Source of the DNA: Halictus rubicundus
Taxonomy: Eukaryota; Arthropoda; Insecta; Hymenoptera; Halictidae
Reading direction: 5' to 3'
NCBI RefSeq assembly: GCF_050948215.1
Contig: NW_027488860.1
Span: forward strand, 62,001-126,000
Length of the DNA stretch: 64,000 nucleotides
Below the pieces are notes generated by a model that was not told the origin of the DNA, did not search any database, and saw only the letters and a program-made list of their open reading frames with translations. Positions 52,501 through 63,420 of this stretch are shown here, piece by piece. How positions within the stretch are numbered: the stretch's first letter is position 1; the number at the start of each line of letters is the position of its first letter. Both the position numbers and the translations under genes were made by a program.

Positions 52501-55500
52501 CATCTATCCTATCCTATCCTCTATCCTGTTCTATTCTCTATCCTATCCTCTATCCTATCATATCCTCCATCGTCTCCTATCTTCTATCCTATCCAATCCC
52601 CTATCCTATCCTCTATCCTATATTATCCACTATCCTATCCTATTCTCTATCCTATCCAATCCTATATCCTAACCTCTATACACTCCAATCCTCTATCCTA
52701 TCCTATCCTCTATCCTATAATATCATCTATCCTATCCTATCCTCTATCCTGTTCTATTCTCTGTCCTATCCTCTATCCTATCCTATCCTCTATCGTCTCC
52801 TATCCTCTATCGTATAATATCCTCAATCCTATCCTATCCTCTATCCTATCCTCTATCCTATCCTGTCCTCTATCCTATCCTATCCTCTATTCTATCCTAT
52901 CCTCTATCCTATCCTATCCTCTATCCTATCCTATCCTCTATCCTATCCTCTATCCTATCCTATCCTCTATCCTATCCTATCCTCTATCCAATCCTATCCT
53001 CTATCCTATCCTATCCTCTATCCTATCCTATCCTCTATCCTATCCTATCCTCTAACCTATCCTATCCTCTATCCTATCCTATCCTCTATCCTATCCTATC
53101 CTCTGGCCTATCCTATCCTCTATAATATCCTATCCTCTAACCTATCCTATCCTCTATCCTATCCTATACTCTATCCTATCCTATCCTCTATCCTATCCTA
53201 TCCTCTATTCTATAAAATCCTCTATCCTATCCTATCCTCTATCCTATCCTATCCTCTATACACTCCAATCCTCTATTCTATCCAATCCTCTATCCTATCC
53301 TATCCTCTATCCTATCCTATCCTCTATCCAATCCTATCCTCTATCCTATCCTATCCTCTATCCTATCCTATCCTCTATCCTATCCTATCCTCTATCCTAT
53401 CCTATCCTCTATCCTCTGTCCTATCCTATCCTCTATAATATCCTATCCTCTATCCTATCCTATCCTCTATCCTATCCTATCCTCTATCCTCTCCTCTCCT
53501 CTATCCTATCCTACCCTCCATCCAATCCTATCCTCTATCCTATTCTATCCTATCCTATCCTCTATCCTATCCTATCCTATCCTCTATCCTATCCTATCCT
53601 CTATCGTCTCCAGTCCTCTATCCTATACAATCCCCTATCATATCCTCTATCGTCTCCTATCCTCTATCCTATCCAATCCCCTACCCTATCCTCTATCTTA
53701 TCCTATCCTCTATCCTATCCTATCCTCATTCCTATCCTATCCTCTATCCTATCCTATCCTATATCCCATCCTCTTTACACTCCAATCCTCTATCCTATCC
53801 TATCCTCTATCCTACCCTATCCTCTATAATATCCTATCCTCTATCCTAACCTATCCTCTATCCTATCCTATCCTCTATCGTATCCTATCCTCTATCCAAT
53901 CCTATCCTCTATCCTATCCTATCCTCTATCCTATCCTATCCTCTATACACTCCAATCCTCTATTCTATCCAATCCTCTATCCTATCCTATCCTTTATCCT
54001 ATCCTATCCTCTATCCAATCCTATCCTCTATCCTATCCTATCCTCTATCCTATCCTATCCTCTATCCTATCCTATCCTCTATCCTATCCTATCCTCTGTC
54101 CTATCCTATCCTCTATAATATCCTAACCTCTATCCTATCCTATCCTCTACCCTATCCTATCCTCTATCCTATCCTATCCTCTATCCTATCCTCACCTCTA
54201 TCCTATCCTATCCTCCATCCAATCCTATCCTCTATCCTATTCTATCCTCTATCCTATCCTATCCTATCCTCTATCCTATCCTATCCTATCCTCTATCCTA
54301 TCCTATCCTCTATCGTCTCCAGTCCTCTATCCTATACAATCCCCTATCATATCCTCTATCGTCTCCTATCCTCTATCCTATCCAATCCTCTATCCTATCC
54401 TCTATCTTATCCTATCCTCTATCCTATCCTATCCTCATTCCTATCCTATCCTCTATCCTATCCTATCCTCTATCCTATTCTATACTCTACCCTATCCTAT
54501 CCGCTATCCTATCCTATCCTCTATCCTATCCAATCCCCTATCGTATTATATCCCATCCTCTATCCTATCCACTATCGTATCCTATTCTCTATCCTAACCA
54601 ATCCTATATCCCATCCTCTATACACTCCAATCCTCTATCCTATCCTATCCTCTATCCTACCCTATCCTCTATAATATCCTATCCTCTATCCTAACCTATC
54701 CTCTATCCTATTCTATCCTCTATCCTATCCTATCCTCTATCCTATCCTATCCTCTATCCTATCCTATTCTCTATCCAATCCTATCCTCTATCCTATCCTA
54801 ACCTCTATCGTATCCTATCCTCTATCCTATCCTATCCTCTATCCTATTCTATCCTCTATCCTATCCTATCCTCTATCCTATCCAATCCCCTATCCCATGC
54901 TCTATCCGACCATATCCTATCCTCTATAATTTCGTATCCTCTATCCTATCCTATCCTCTATCCTATACAATCCTATATCCTATCCCATCCGCAATCCTGT
55001 CCTATCCTATGTCCTATAATATCCCCTATCCTATCCAATCCTATATCCTATCCTCTATCCTATCCTCTATCCTATCCTATCCTCTCTCCTATCCAATCCT
55101 ATGTCCTATACTCTATCGTATCCTATTCTCTATCCTATCCTATCCTCTATCCTATCCTATCCTCTATATTATCCTCTCCTCTATCCTATCCTATCCTATC
55201 CTCTATAATTTCGTATCCTCTATCCTATCCTATCCTCTATCCTATCCAATCCTATATCCTATCCTATCCGCTATCCTATCCAATCCCCTATCCTTTCCTC
55301 TATTCGATCCTCTCCTCTATAATATCGAATCCTCTATCCTATCCTGTGCTCTATGCTATAATGTCATCCATCCTATCCTATTCTCTATCCTATCGTATCA
55401 ACTATCCTATCCAAGCCCATATCCTATCCCCTTTCCTATGCTCTATCCTATCCTCTATCCAATCCTATCCTCTATCCTATCCTAACCTCTATCCTATCAT
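52120..55500 (+). repeat. ~3.4-kb compound segment, rearranged second copy at ~57.8-60.9 kb
   Basis: Ordered markers recur downstream: TAATCTATCC (52,260 and 57,940) and CTATCACATCC (ATCACATCC at 52,351 and 58,031) at offset 5,680; CACTCC (52,681 and 58,315) at 5,634; CTCTGGCC (53,105 and 58,545) at 5,440; TATACTCTAC (54,481 and 59,137) at 4,656; CGACCATATCC (54,908 and 59,581) at 4,673; CTATGCTATAATGTC (55,355 and 60,690) at 5,335. Changing offsets show internal gains and losses. TCTCCAGTCC modules lie at 53,606 and 54,315. Confidence 0.82.
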
Positions 55501-56660
55501 ATCCTCTATCCAATCCTATCCTCTATCCTATCCTATCCTCTATCCTATCCTATCCTCTATCCTCTGTCCTATCCTATCCTCTATAATATCCTATCCTCTA
55601 TCCTATCCTATCCTCTATCCTATCCTATCCTCTATCCTATCCTATCCTCTATCCTATCCTATACTCTATCCTATCGAATCCTATGTCCTATACTCTATCG
55701 TATCCTATTCTCTATCCTATCCTATCCTCCATCCTATCCTATCCTCTATCCTATCCTATCCTCTATCCTATCCTATCCTCTATAATTTCGTATCCTCTAT
55801 CCTATCTTATCCTCTATCCTATCCAATCCTATATCCTATCCTATGCGCTACCCTATCCTATCCTCTATCCTATTCTCTATCCTATCCTATCCTCTATCCT
55901 ATCCAATCCCCTATCCTTTCCTCTACTCGATCCTCTCCTCTATAATATCGAATCCTCTATCCTATCCTGTGCTCTATCCTATAATATCATCCATCCTATC
56001 CTATTCTCTATCCTATCGTATCGTCTATCCTATCCAATCCCCTATCCTATCCTCTATCCTATCCAATCCCCTATCCTATCCTCCATCCTATTCTATCCTC
56101 TGTCCTATCCTATCCTCTATCCTATAATATCATCTATCCTATCCTATCCTCTATCCTGTTCTATTCTCTATCCTATCCTCTATCCTATAATATCCCCTAT
56201 CCTATCCAATCCTATGTCCTATACTCTATCGTATCCAATTCTCTATCCTATCCTATCCTCTATAATTTCGTATCCTCTATCCTATCTTATCCTCTATCCT
56301 ATCCAATCCTATATCCTATCCTATGCGCTATCCTATCCTATCCTCTATCCTATTCTCTATCCTATCCTATCCTCTATCCTATCCAATCCCCTATCCTTTC
56401 CTCTACTCGATCCTCTCCTCTATAATATCGAATCCTCTATCCTATCCTGTGCTCTATCCTATAATATCATCCATCCTATCCTATTCTCTATCCTATCGTA
56501 TCGTCTATCATATCCAATCCCCTATCCTATCCTCTATCGTCTCCTATCCTCTATCCTATCCAATCCCCTATCCTATCCTCCATCCTATTCTATGCTCTGT
56601 CCTATCCTATCCTCTATCCTATAATATCATCTATCCTATCCTATCCTCTATCCTGTTCTA
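55500..56660 (+). repeat. 480-bp tandem repeat pair
   Basis: The rare CTATGCGC variant occurs with its G at 55,845 and 56,325, exactly 480 bp apart. Both are followed by CTACTCGATCC, TCGAATCC, GTGCTCTATCC and CGTATCGTC. A related but CTATGCGC-lacking unit lies at 63,660-63,960 (CTACTCGATCC near 63,807). Confidence 0.88.
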
Positions 56661-57830
56661 TTCTCTATCCTATCCTCTATCCTATAATATCCCCTATCCT
56701 ATCCAATCCTCTATCCTATCCTCTATCCTATCCTCTATCCTATCCTATCCTCTATTATATCCCATCCTCTATCCTATCCTATCCTCTATTATATCCCATC
56801 CTCTATCCTATCCACTATCGTATCCTATTCTCTATCCTATCCAATCCTATATCCCATCCTCTATAGAATCCAATCCTCTATCCAATCCTACCCTCTATCC
56901 TATCCTATCCTCTCTCCTATCCAATCCTATGTCCTATACTCTATCCTATCCAATTCTCTATCCTATCCTATCCTCCATCCTATCCTATCCTCTATATTAT
57001 CCTCTCCTCTATCCTATCCTATCCTCTATAATTTCGTATCCTCTATCCTATCCTATCCTCTATCCTATCCTATCCTCTATCCTATCCTATCCTCTATCCT
57101 ATCCTATCCTCTATCCTATCCTATCCTCTATCCAATCCTATCCTCTATCCTATCCTATCCTCTATCCTATCCTATCCTCTATCCTATCCTATCCTCTAAC
57201 CTATCCTATCCTCTATCCTATCCTATCCTCTATCCTATCCTATCCTCTGGCCTATCCTATCCTCTATAATATCCTATCCTCTATCCTATCCTATCCTCTA
57301 TCCTATCCTATACTCTATCCTATCCTATGCTCTATCCTATCCTATCCTCTATTCTATAAAATCCTCTATCCTATCCTATCCTCTATCCTATCCTATCCTT
57401 TATACACTCTAATCCTCTATTCTATCCAATCCTCTATCCTATCCTATCCTTTATCCTATCCTATCCTCTATCCAATCCTATCCTCTATCCTATCCTATCC
57501 TCTATCCTATCCTATCCTCTATCCTATTCTATCCTCTATCCTATCCTATCCTCTGTCCTATCCTATCCTCTATAATATCCTAACCTCTATCCTATCCTAT
57601 CCTCTATCCTATCCTATCCTCTATCCTATCCTATCCTCTATCCTATCCTCTCCTCTATCCTATCCTATCCTCCATCCAATCCTATCCTCTATCCTATTCT
57701 ATCCTCTATCCTATCCTATCCTATCCTCTATCCTATCCTATCCTATCCTCTATCCTATCCTATCCTCTATCGTCTCCAGTCCTCTATCCTATACAATCCC
57801 CTATCATATCCTCTATCGTCTCCTATCCTC
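56660..57830 (+). repeat. Satellite stretch with CTCTGGCC and TCTCCAGTCC units
   Basis: CTCTGGCC lies at 57,249, with a CTATAAAATCC variant following near 57,355. TCCTTTATCC (57,450) and CGTCTCCAGTCC (57,772) both pair with 53.9-54.3 kb at offset 3,457 (53,993 and 54,315). The longest stop-free + strand frame of the window (56,323-57,942) lies mostly here and is translated satellite, not a gene. Confidence 0.8.
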
Positions 57831-59150
57831 TATCCTATCCAATCCCCTATCCTATCCTCTATCGTCTCCTATCCTCTATCCTATCCTATCCTCATTCCTA
57901 TCCTATCCTCTACCCTATTCTATCCTCTATCCTATCCTATAATCTATCCTATCCTATCATCTATCCTATCCTATCCTCTATCCTATCGTATCCTCTATCG
58001 TCTCCTGTCCTCTATCCTATACAATCCCCTATCACATCCTCTATCGTCTCCTATCCTGTATCGTATCCAATCCCCTATCCTATCCTCTATCGTCTCCGAT
58101 CCTCTATCCTATCCAATCCCCTATCCTATCCTCCAACCTATCCTATCCTCTGTCCTATCCTATCCTCTATCCTATAATATCATCTATCCTATCCTATCCT
58201 CTATCGTCTCCTATCTTCTATCCTATCCAATCCCCTATCCTATCCTCTATCCTATATTATCCACTATCCTATCCTATTCTCTATCCTATCCAATCCTATA
58301 TCCTAACATCTATACACTCCAATCCTCTATCCTATCCTATCCTCTATCCTATAATATCATCTATCCTATCCTATCCTCTATCCTGTTCTATTCTCTGTCC
58401 TATCCTCTATCCTATCCTATCCTCTATCGTCTCCTATCCTCTATCCTATCCTATCCTCTATCCTATCCTATCCTCTATCCTATCCTATCCTCTAACCTAT
58501 CCTATCCTCTATCCTATCCTATCCTCTATCCTATCCTATCCTCTGGCCTATCCTATCCTCTATAATATCCTATCCTATCCTCTATAATATCCTATCCTCT
58601 ATCCTATCCTATCCTCTATCCTATCCTATACTCTATCCTATCCTATCCTCTATCCTATCCTATCCTCTATTCTATAAAATCCTCTATCCTATCCTATCCT
58701 CTATCCTATCCTATCCTCTATACACTCCAATCCTCTATTCTATCCAATCCTCTATCCTATCCTATCCTTTATCCTATCCTATCCTCTATCCAATCCTATC
58801 CTCTATCCTATCCTATCCTCTATCCTATCCTATCCTCTATCCTATCCTATCCTCTATACACTCCAATCCTCTATTCTATCCAATCCTCTATCCTATCCTA
58901 TCCTTTATCCTATCCTATCCTCTATCCTATCCTATCCTCTATCCTATCCTATCCTCTATCCTATCCTATCCTCTATCCTATCCTATCCTCTATCCTATCC
59001 TATCCTCTATCCTATCCTATCCTCTGTCCTATCCTATCCTCTATAATATCCTATCCTCTATCTTATCCTATCCTCTATCCTATCCTATCCTCATTCCTAT
59101 CCTATCCTCTATCCTATCCTATCCTCTACCCTATTCTATACTCTACCCCA
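57830..59150 (+). repeat. Second copy of the 52.1-54.4 kb segment, part 1
   Basis: It carries TAATCTATCC at 57,940, CTATCACATCC near 58,028, TCTCCGATCC near 58,090 and CTCTGGCC at 58,545 in the same order as 52,260-53,105. A TATACACTCC plus CTATTCTATCC pair near 58,720 is repeated near 58,855, a short internal duplication of about 137 bp. Confidence 0.8.
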
Positions 59151-60400
59151 TCCTATCCGCTATCCTATCCTATCCTCTATCCTATCCAATCCCCTATCCT
59201 ATTATATCCCATCCTCTATTCTATCCACTATCGTATCCTATTCTCTATCCTATCCAATCCTATATCCCATCCTCTATACACTCCAATCCTCTATCCTATC
59301 CTATCCTCTATCCTACCCTATCCTCTATAATATCCTATCCTCTATCCTAACCTATCCTCTATCCTATCCTATCCTCTATCCTATCCTATCCTCTATCCTA
59401 TCCTATCCTCTATCCTATCCTATCCTCTATCCTATCCTATCCTCTATCCAATCCTATCCTCTATCCTATCCTAACCTCTATCCTATCCTATCCTCTATCC
59501 TATCCTATCCTCTATCCTATTCTATCCTCTATCCTATCCTATCCTCTATCCTATCCAATCCCCTATCCCATGCTCTATCCGACCATATCCTGTCCTCTAT
59601 AATTTCGTATCCTCTATCCTATCCTATCCTCTATCCTATACAATCCTATATCCTATCCTATCCGCAATCCTGTCCTATCCTATATCCTATAATATCCCCT
59701 ATCCTATCCAATCCTCTATCCTATCCTCTATCCTATCCTCTATCCTATCCTATCCTCTATTATATCCCACCCTCTATCATCTCCACTATCGTATCCTATT
59801 CTCTATCCTATCCAATCCTATATCCCATCCTCTATACACTCCAATCCTCTATCCTATCCTATCCTCTATCCTACCCTATCCTCTATAATATCCTATCCTC
59901 TATCCTAACCTATCCTCTATCCTATCCTATCCTCTATCCTATCCTATCCTCTATCCTATCCCATCCTCTATCCTATCCTATCCTCTATCCAATCCTATCC
60001 TCTATCCTATCCTAACCTCTATCCTATCCTATCCTCTATCCTATCCTATCCTCTATCCTATTCTATCCTCTATCCTATCCTATCCTCTATCCTATCCAAT
60101 CCCCTATCCCATGCTCTATCCGACCATATCCTATCCTCTATAATTTCGTATCCTCTATCCTATCCTATCCTCTATCCTATACAATCCTATATCCTATCCT
60201 ATCCGCAATCCTGTCCTATCCTATATCCTATAATATCCCCTATCCTATCCAATCCTCTATCCTATCCTCTATCCTATCCTCTACCCTATCCTATCCTCTA
60301 TTATATCCCACCCTCTATCATCTCCACTATCGTATCCTATTCTCTATCCTATCCAATCCTATATCCCATCCTCTATAAAATCCAATCCTCTATCCTATCC
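59150..60400 (+). repeat. 541-bp tandem repeat pair
   Basis: The CGACCATATCC marker (GACC at 59,581 and 60,122) and the rare TATATCCCACCC variant (59,761 and 60,302) are each exactly 541 bp apart. Both units carry TAATTTCG, then CTATCATCTCC followed by CACTATCG. A single related unit lies at 54,545-55,000, so the tandem pair arose after or during the ~5-kb segment duplication. Confidence 0.9.
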
Positions 60401-61190
60401 TATCCTCTATCCTATCCTATACTCTATCCTATCCAATCCTATGTCCTATACTCTATCGTATCCTATTCTCTATCCTATCCTATCCTCCATCCTATCCTAT
60501 CCTCTATATTATCCTCTCCTCTATCCTATCCTATCCTCTATAATTTCGTATCCTCTATCATATCCTATCCTCTATCCTATCCAATCCTATATCCTATCCT
60601 ATCCGCTATCCTATCCAATCCCCTATCCTTTCCTCTATTCGATCCTCTCCTCTATAATATCGAATCCTCTATCCTATCCTGTGCTCTATGCTATAATGTC
60701 ATCCATCCTATCCTATTCTCTATCCTATCGTATCAACTATCCTATCCAAGCCCATATCCTATCCCCTTTCCTATGCTCTATCCTATCCTCTATCCAATCC
60801 TATCCTCTATCCTATCCTAACCTCTATCCTATCCTATCCTCTATCCTATCCTATCCTCTATCCTATCCTATCCTCTATCCTATCCTATCCTCTATCCTAT
60901 CCTATCCTCTGTCCTATCCTATCCTCTATAATATCCTATCCTCTATCCTATCCTATCCTCTATCCTAAACTATCCTCTATCCGATCCTATCCTCTATCCT
61001 ATCCTATCCTCTATCCTATCCTATCCTCTATCCAACCCTATCCTCTATCCTATCCTATCCTATCCCCTATCCTATCCTATCCTCTATCCTATCCTATCCT
61101 CTATCCTATCCTATCGTCTATCCTATTCTATCCTCTATCCTATCCTATCCTCTATCCTATCCTATCCTCTATCCTGTCCTATCCTCTATC
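60400..61190 (+). repeat. Satellite stretch matching 55.1-55.6 kb, partly recopied at 63.4 kb
   Basis: CTATGTCCTATAC (near 60,441), TAATTTCG, TTCGATCC and CTATGCTATAATGTC (60,690) repeat 55,105-55,370. From 60,980 the variants TCCGATCC, CCAACCC and TCGTCTATCC recur in the same order near 63,458-63,600, about 2,478 bp downstream. No gene lies in it. Confidence 0.8.
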
Positions 61191-62190
61191 CTATAATATC
61201 CCCTATCCTATCCAATCCTCTATCCTATCCTCTATCCTATCCTCTATCCTATCCTCTATCCTATCCATTCCCCTATCCTATCCTCTATTCTATCCTCTAT
61301 CCTATCCTCTATCCTATCCTATCCTCTATCCTTTCCCATTCTATATCCTATCCTCTATCCTATCCTATCCTCTATCCTATCCTATCCTATCCTGTATCCT
61401 ATCCAATCCTCTATCCTATCCTATCCTCTGTCCTATCTACTATCGTATAATATCCTCTATCCTATCCAATCCTATATAATATCCTCTATACACTCCAATC
61501 CTCTATCCTATCCAATCCTCTATCCTATCCTATCCTCTATCCTATCCTATCCTCTATCCTATCCTATCCTCTATCCTATCCTATACTCTATCCTATCCAA
61601 TCCTATGTCCTATACTCTATCGTATCCTATTCTCTATCCTATCCTATCCTCCATCCTATCCTATCCTCTATCCTATCCTATCCTCTATCCTATAATATCC
61701 CCTATCCTATCCAATCCTCTATCCTATCCTCTATCCTATCCTCTATCCTATCCTCTATCCTATCCATTCCCCTATCCTATCCTCTATTCTATCCTCTATC
61801 CTATCCTCTATCCTATCCTATCCTCTATCCTTTCCCATTCTATATCCTATCCTCTATCCTATCCTATCCTCTATCCTATCCTATCCTATCCTGTATCCTA
61901 TCCAATCCTCTATCCTATCCTATCCTCTGTCCTATCTACTATCGTATAATATCCTCTATCCTATCCAATCCTATATAATATCCTCTATACACTCCAATCC
62001 TCTATCCTATCCAATCCTCTATCCTATCCTATCCTCTATCCTATCCTATCCTCTATCCTATCCTATCCTCTATCCTATCCTATACTCTATCCTATCCAAT
62101 CCTATGTCCTATACTCTATCGTATCCTATTCTCTATCCTATCCTATCCTCCATCCTATCCTATCCTCTATCCTATCCTATCCTCTATCCT
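61190..62190 (+). repeat. 499-bp tandem repeat pair
   Basis: The markers ATAATATCCCC (61,193 and 61,692), CTATCTACTATCG (TATCG at 61,441 and 61,940) and CTATGTCC (GTCC-bearing start at 61,605 and 62,104) are all exactly 499 bp apart. I noticed no internal difference between the two copies, so this is among the youngest duplications in the window. Confidence 0.92.
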
Positions 62191-62930
62191 ATCCTATCCT
62201 CTATCCTATCTTATCCTCTATCCTATCCAATCCTATATCCTATCCTATCCGCTATCCTATCCTATCCTCTATCCTATTCTCTATCCTATCCTATCCTCTA
62301 TCCTATCCAATTCCCTGTCCTTTCCTCTATTCGATCCTCTCCTCTATAATATCGAATCCTCTATCCTATCCTGTGCTCTATCCTATAATGTCATCCATCC
62401 TATCCTATTCTCTATCCTATCGTATCAACTCTCCTATCCAATCCCCTATCCTATCCTCTTTCCTATGCTCTATCCTATCCTCTATCCTATCCTATCCTCT
62501 ATCGTATCCTATCCTCTATCCTATCCTATCCTCTATCATATCCTATACCTCTATCCTATTCTATATTCTATCCCATCCTATCCGATCCTCTATCTTATCC
62601 TATCATCTATCCTATCCTATCCTCAATCCTATCCCATCCTCTATCCTATCCACTATCGTATCCTATTCTCTATCCTATCCAATCATATATCCTATCCTCT
62701 ATCCAATCCAATCCTCTATCCTATCCTATCCTATCATCTATCCTATCCTATCATCTATCCTATCCTATCCTCTATCCTATCCTATCCTCTATCCTATCCT
62801 ATCCTCTATCCTATCCTATCCTCTATCCTATCCTATCCTATCATCTATCCTATCCTATCATCTATGCTATCCTATCCTCCATCCCATCCTATCCTCTATC
62901 CTATCCAAACCTATATCCTATCCTATCCGC
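62190..62930 (+). repeat. Satellite stretch with TTCGATCC unit and an off-register join
   Basis: A TTCGATCC, TCGAATCC and CTATAATGTC unit lies at 62,330-62,430, with private changes (TTCCCTGTCC, CAACTCTCC). Near 62,545 an ATACCTCTATCC join breaks the 5/7-bp register. A run of ATCATCTATCC modules follows near 62,735-62,860. No gene lies in it. Confidence 0.75.
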
Positions 62931-63420
62931 TATCCTGTCCTACCCTGTATCCTATAATATCACCTATTCTATCCAATCCTCTATCCTATCCTCTATCCTA
63001 TCCTATCCTCTGTCCTATCCACTATCGTATAATATCCTCTATAATATCCAATCCTATATCCTATCCTCTATACACTCCAATCCTCTATCCTATCCTATCC
63101 TCTATCCTATCCTATCCTCTATCCTATCCTATCCACTGTCCTATCCTATCCTCTATAATATCCTATCCTCTATACTATCCTATCCTCTATCCTATCCTAT
63201 CCTCTATCCTATCCTATCCTCTATCCTATCCTCTCCTCTATCGAATCCTATCCTTCATCCTATCCTATCCTCTATCCTATCCTATCCTCTATCATATCCT
63301 ATCCTCTATCCTGTCCTACCCTCTATCCTATAATATCACCTATTCTATCCAATCCTCTATCCTATCCTCTATCCTATCCTATCCTCTGTCCTATCTACTA
63401 TCGTATAATATCCTCTATCC
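62930..63420 (+). repeat. 376-bp repeat pair marked by TAATATCACC
   Basis: TAATATCACC followed by TATTCTATCC occurs at 62,955 and 63,331, offset 376, each preceded by CTGTCCTACCC and followed by a CTGTCC plus CTATCGTATAATATCC module. The same variant set is seen earlier near 35,140 and 36,170. Confidence 0.82.

Noticed and set aside
56323..57942. Long + strand open frame (539 codons) and similar frames at 13,600, 16,072, 29,694, 32,166, 39,264, 43,830, 46,469 and elsewhere
   Set aside because: They are translated satellite. The repeat lacks stops on the + strand, the peptide is the same 17-residue period in any frame, frames overlap each other, and several start at GTG or TTG. No promoter, ribosome-binding or splice context sets them apart.
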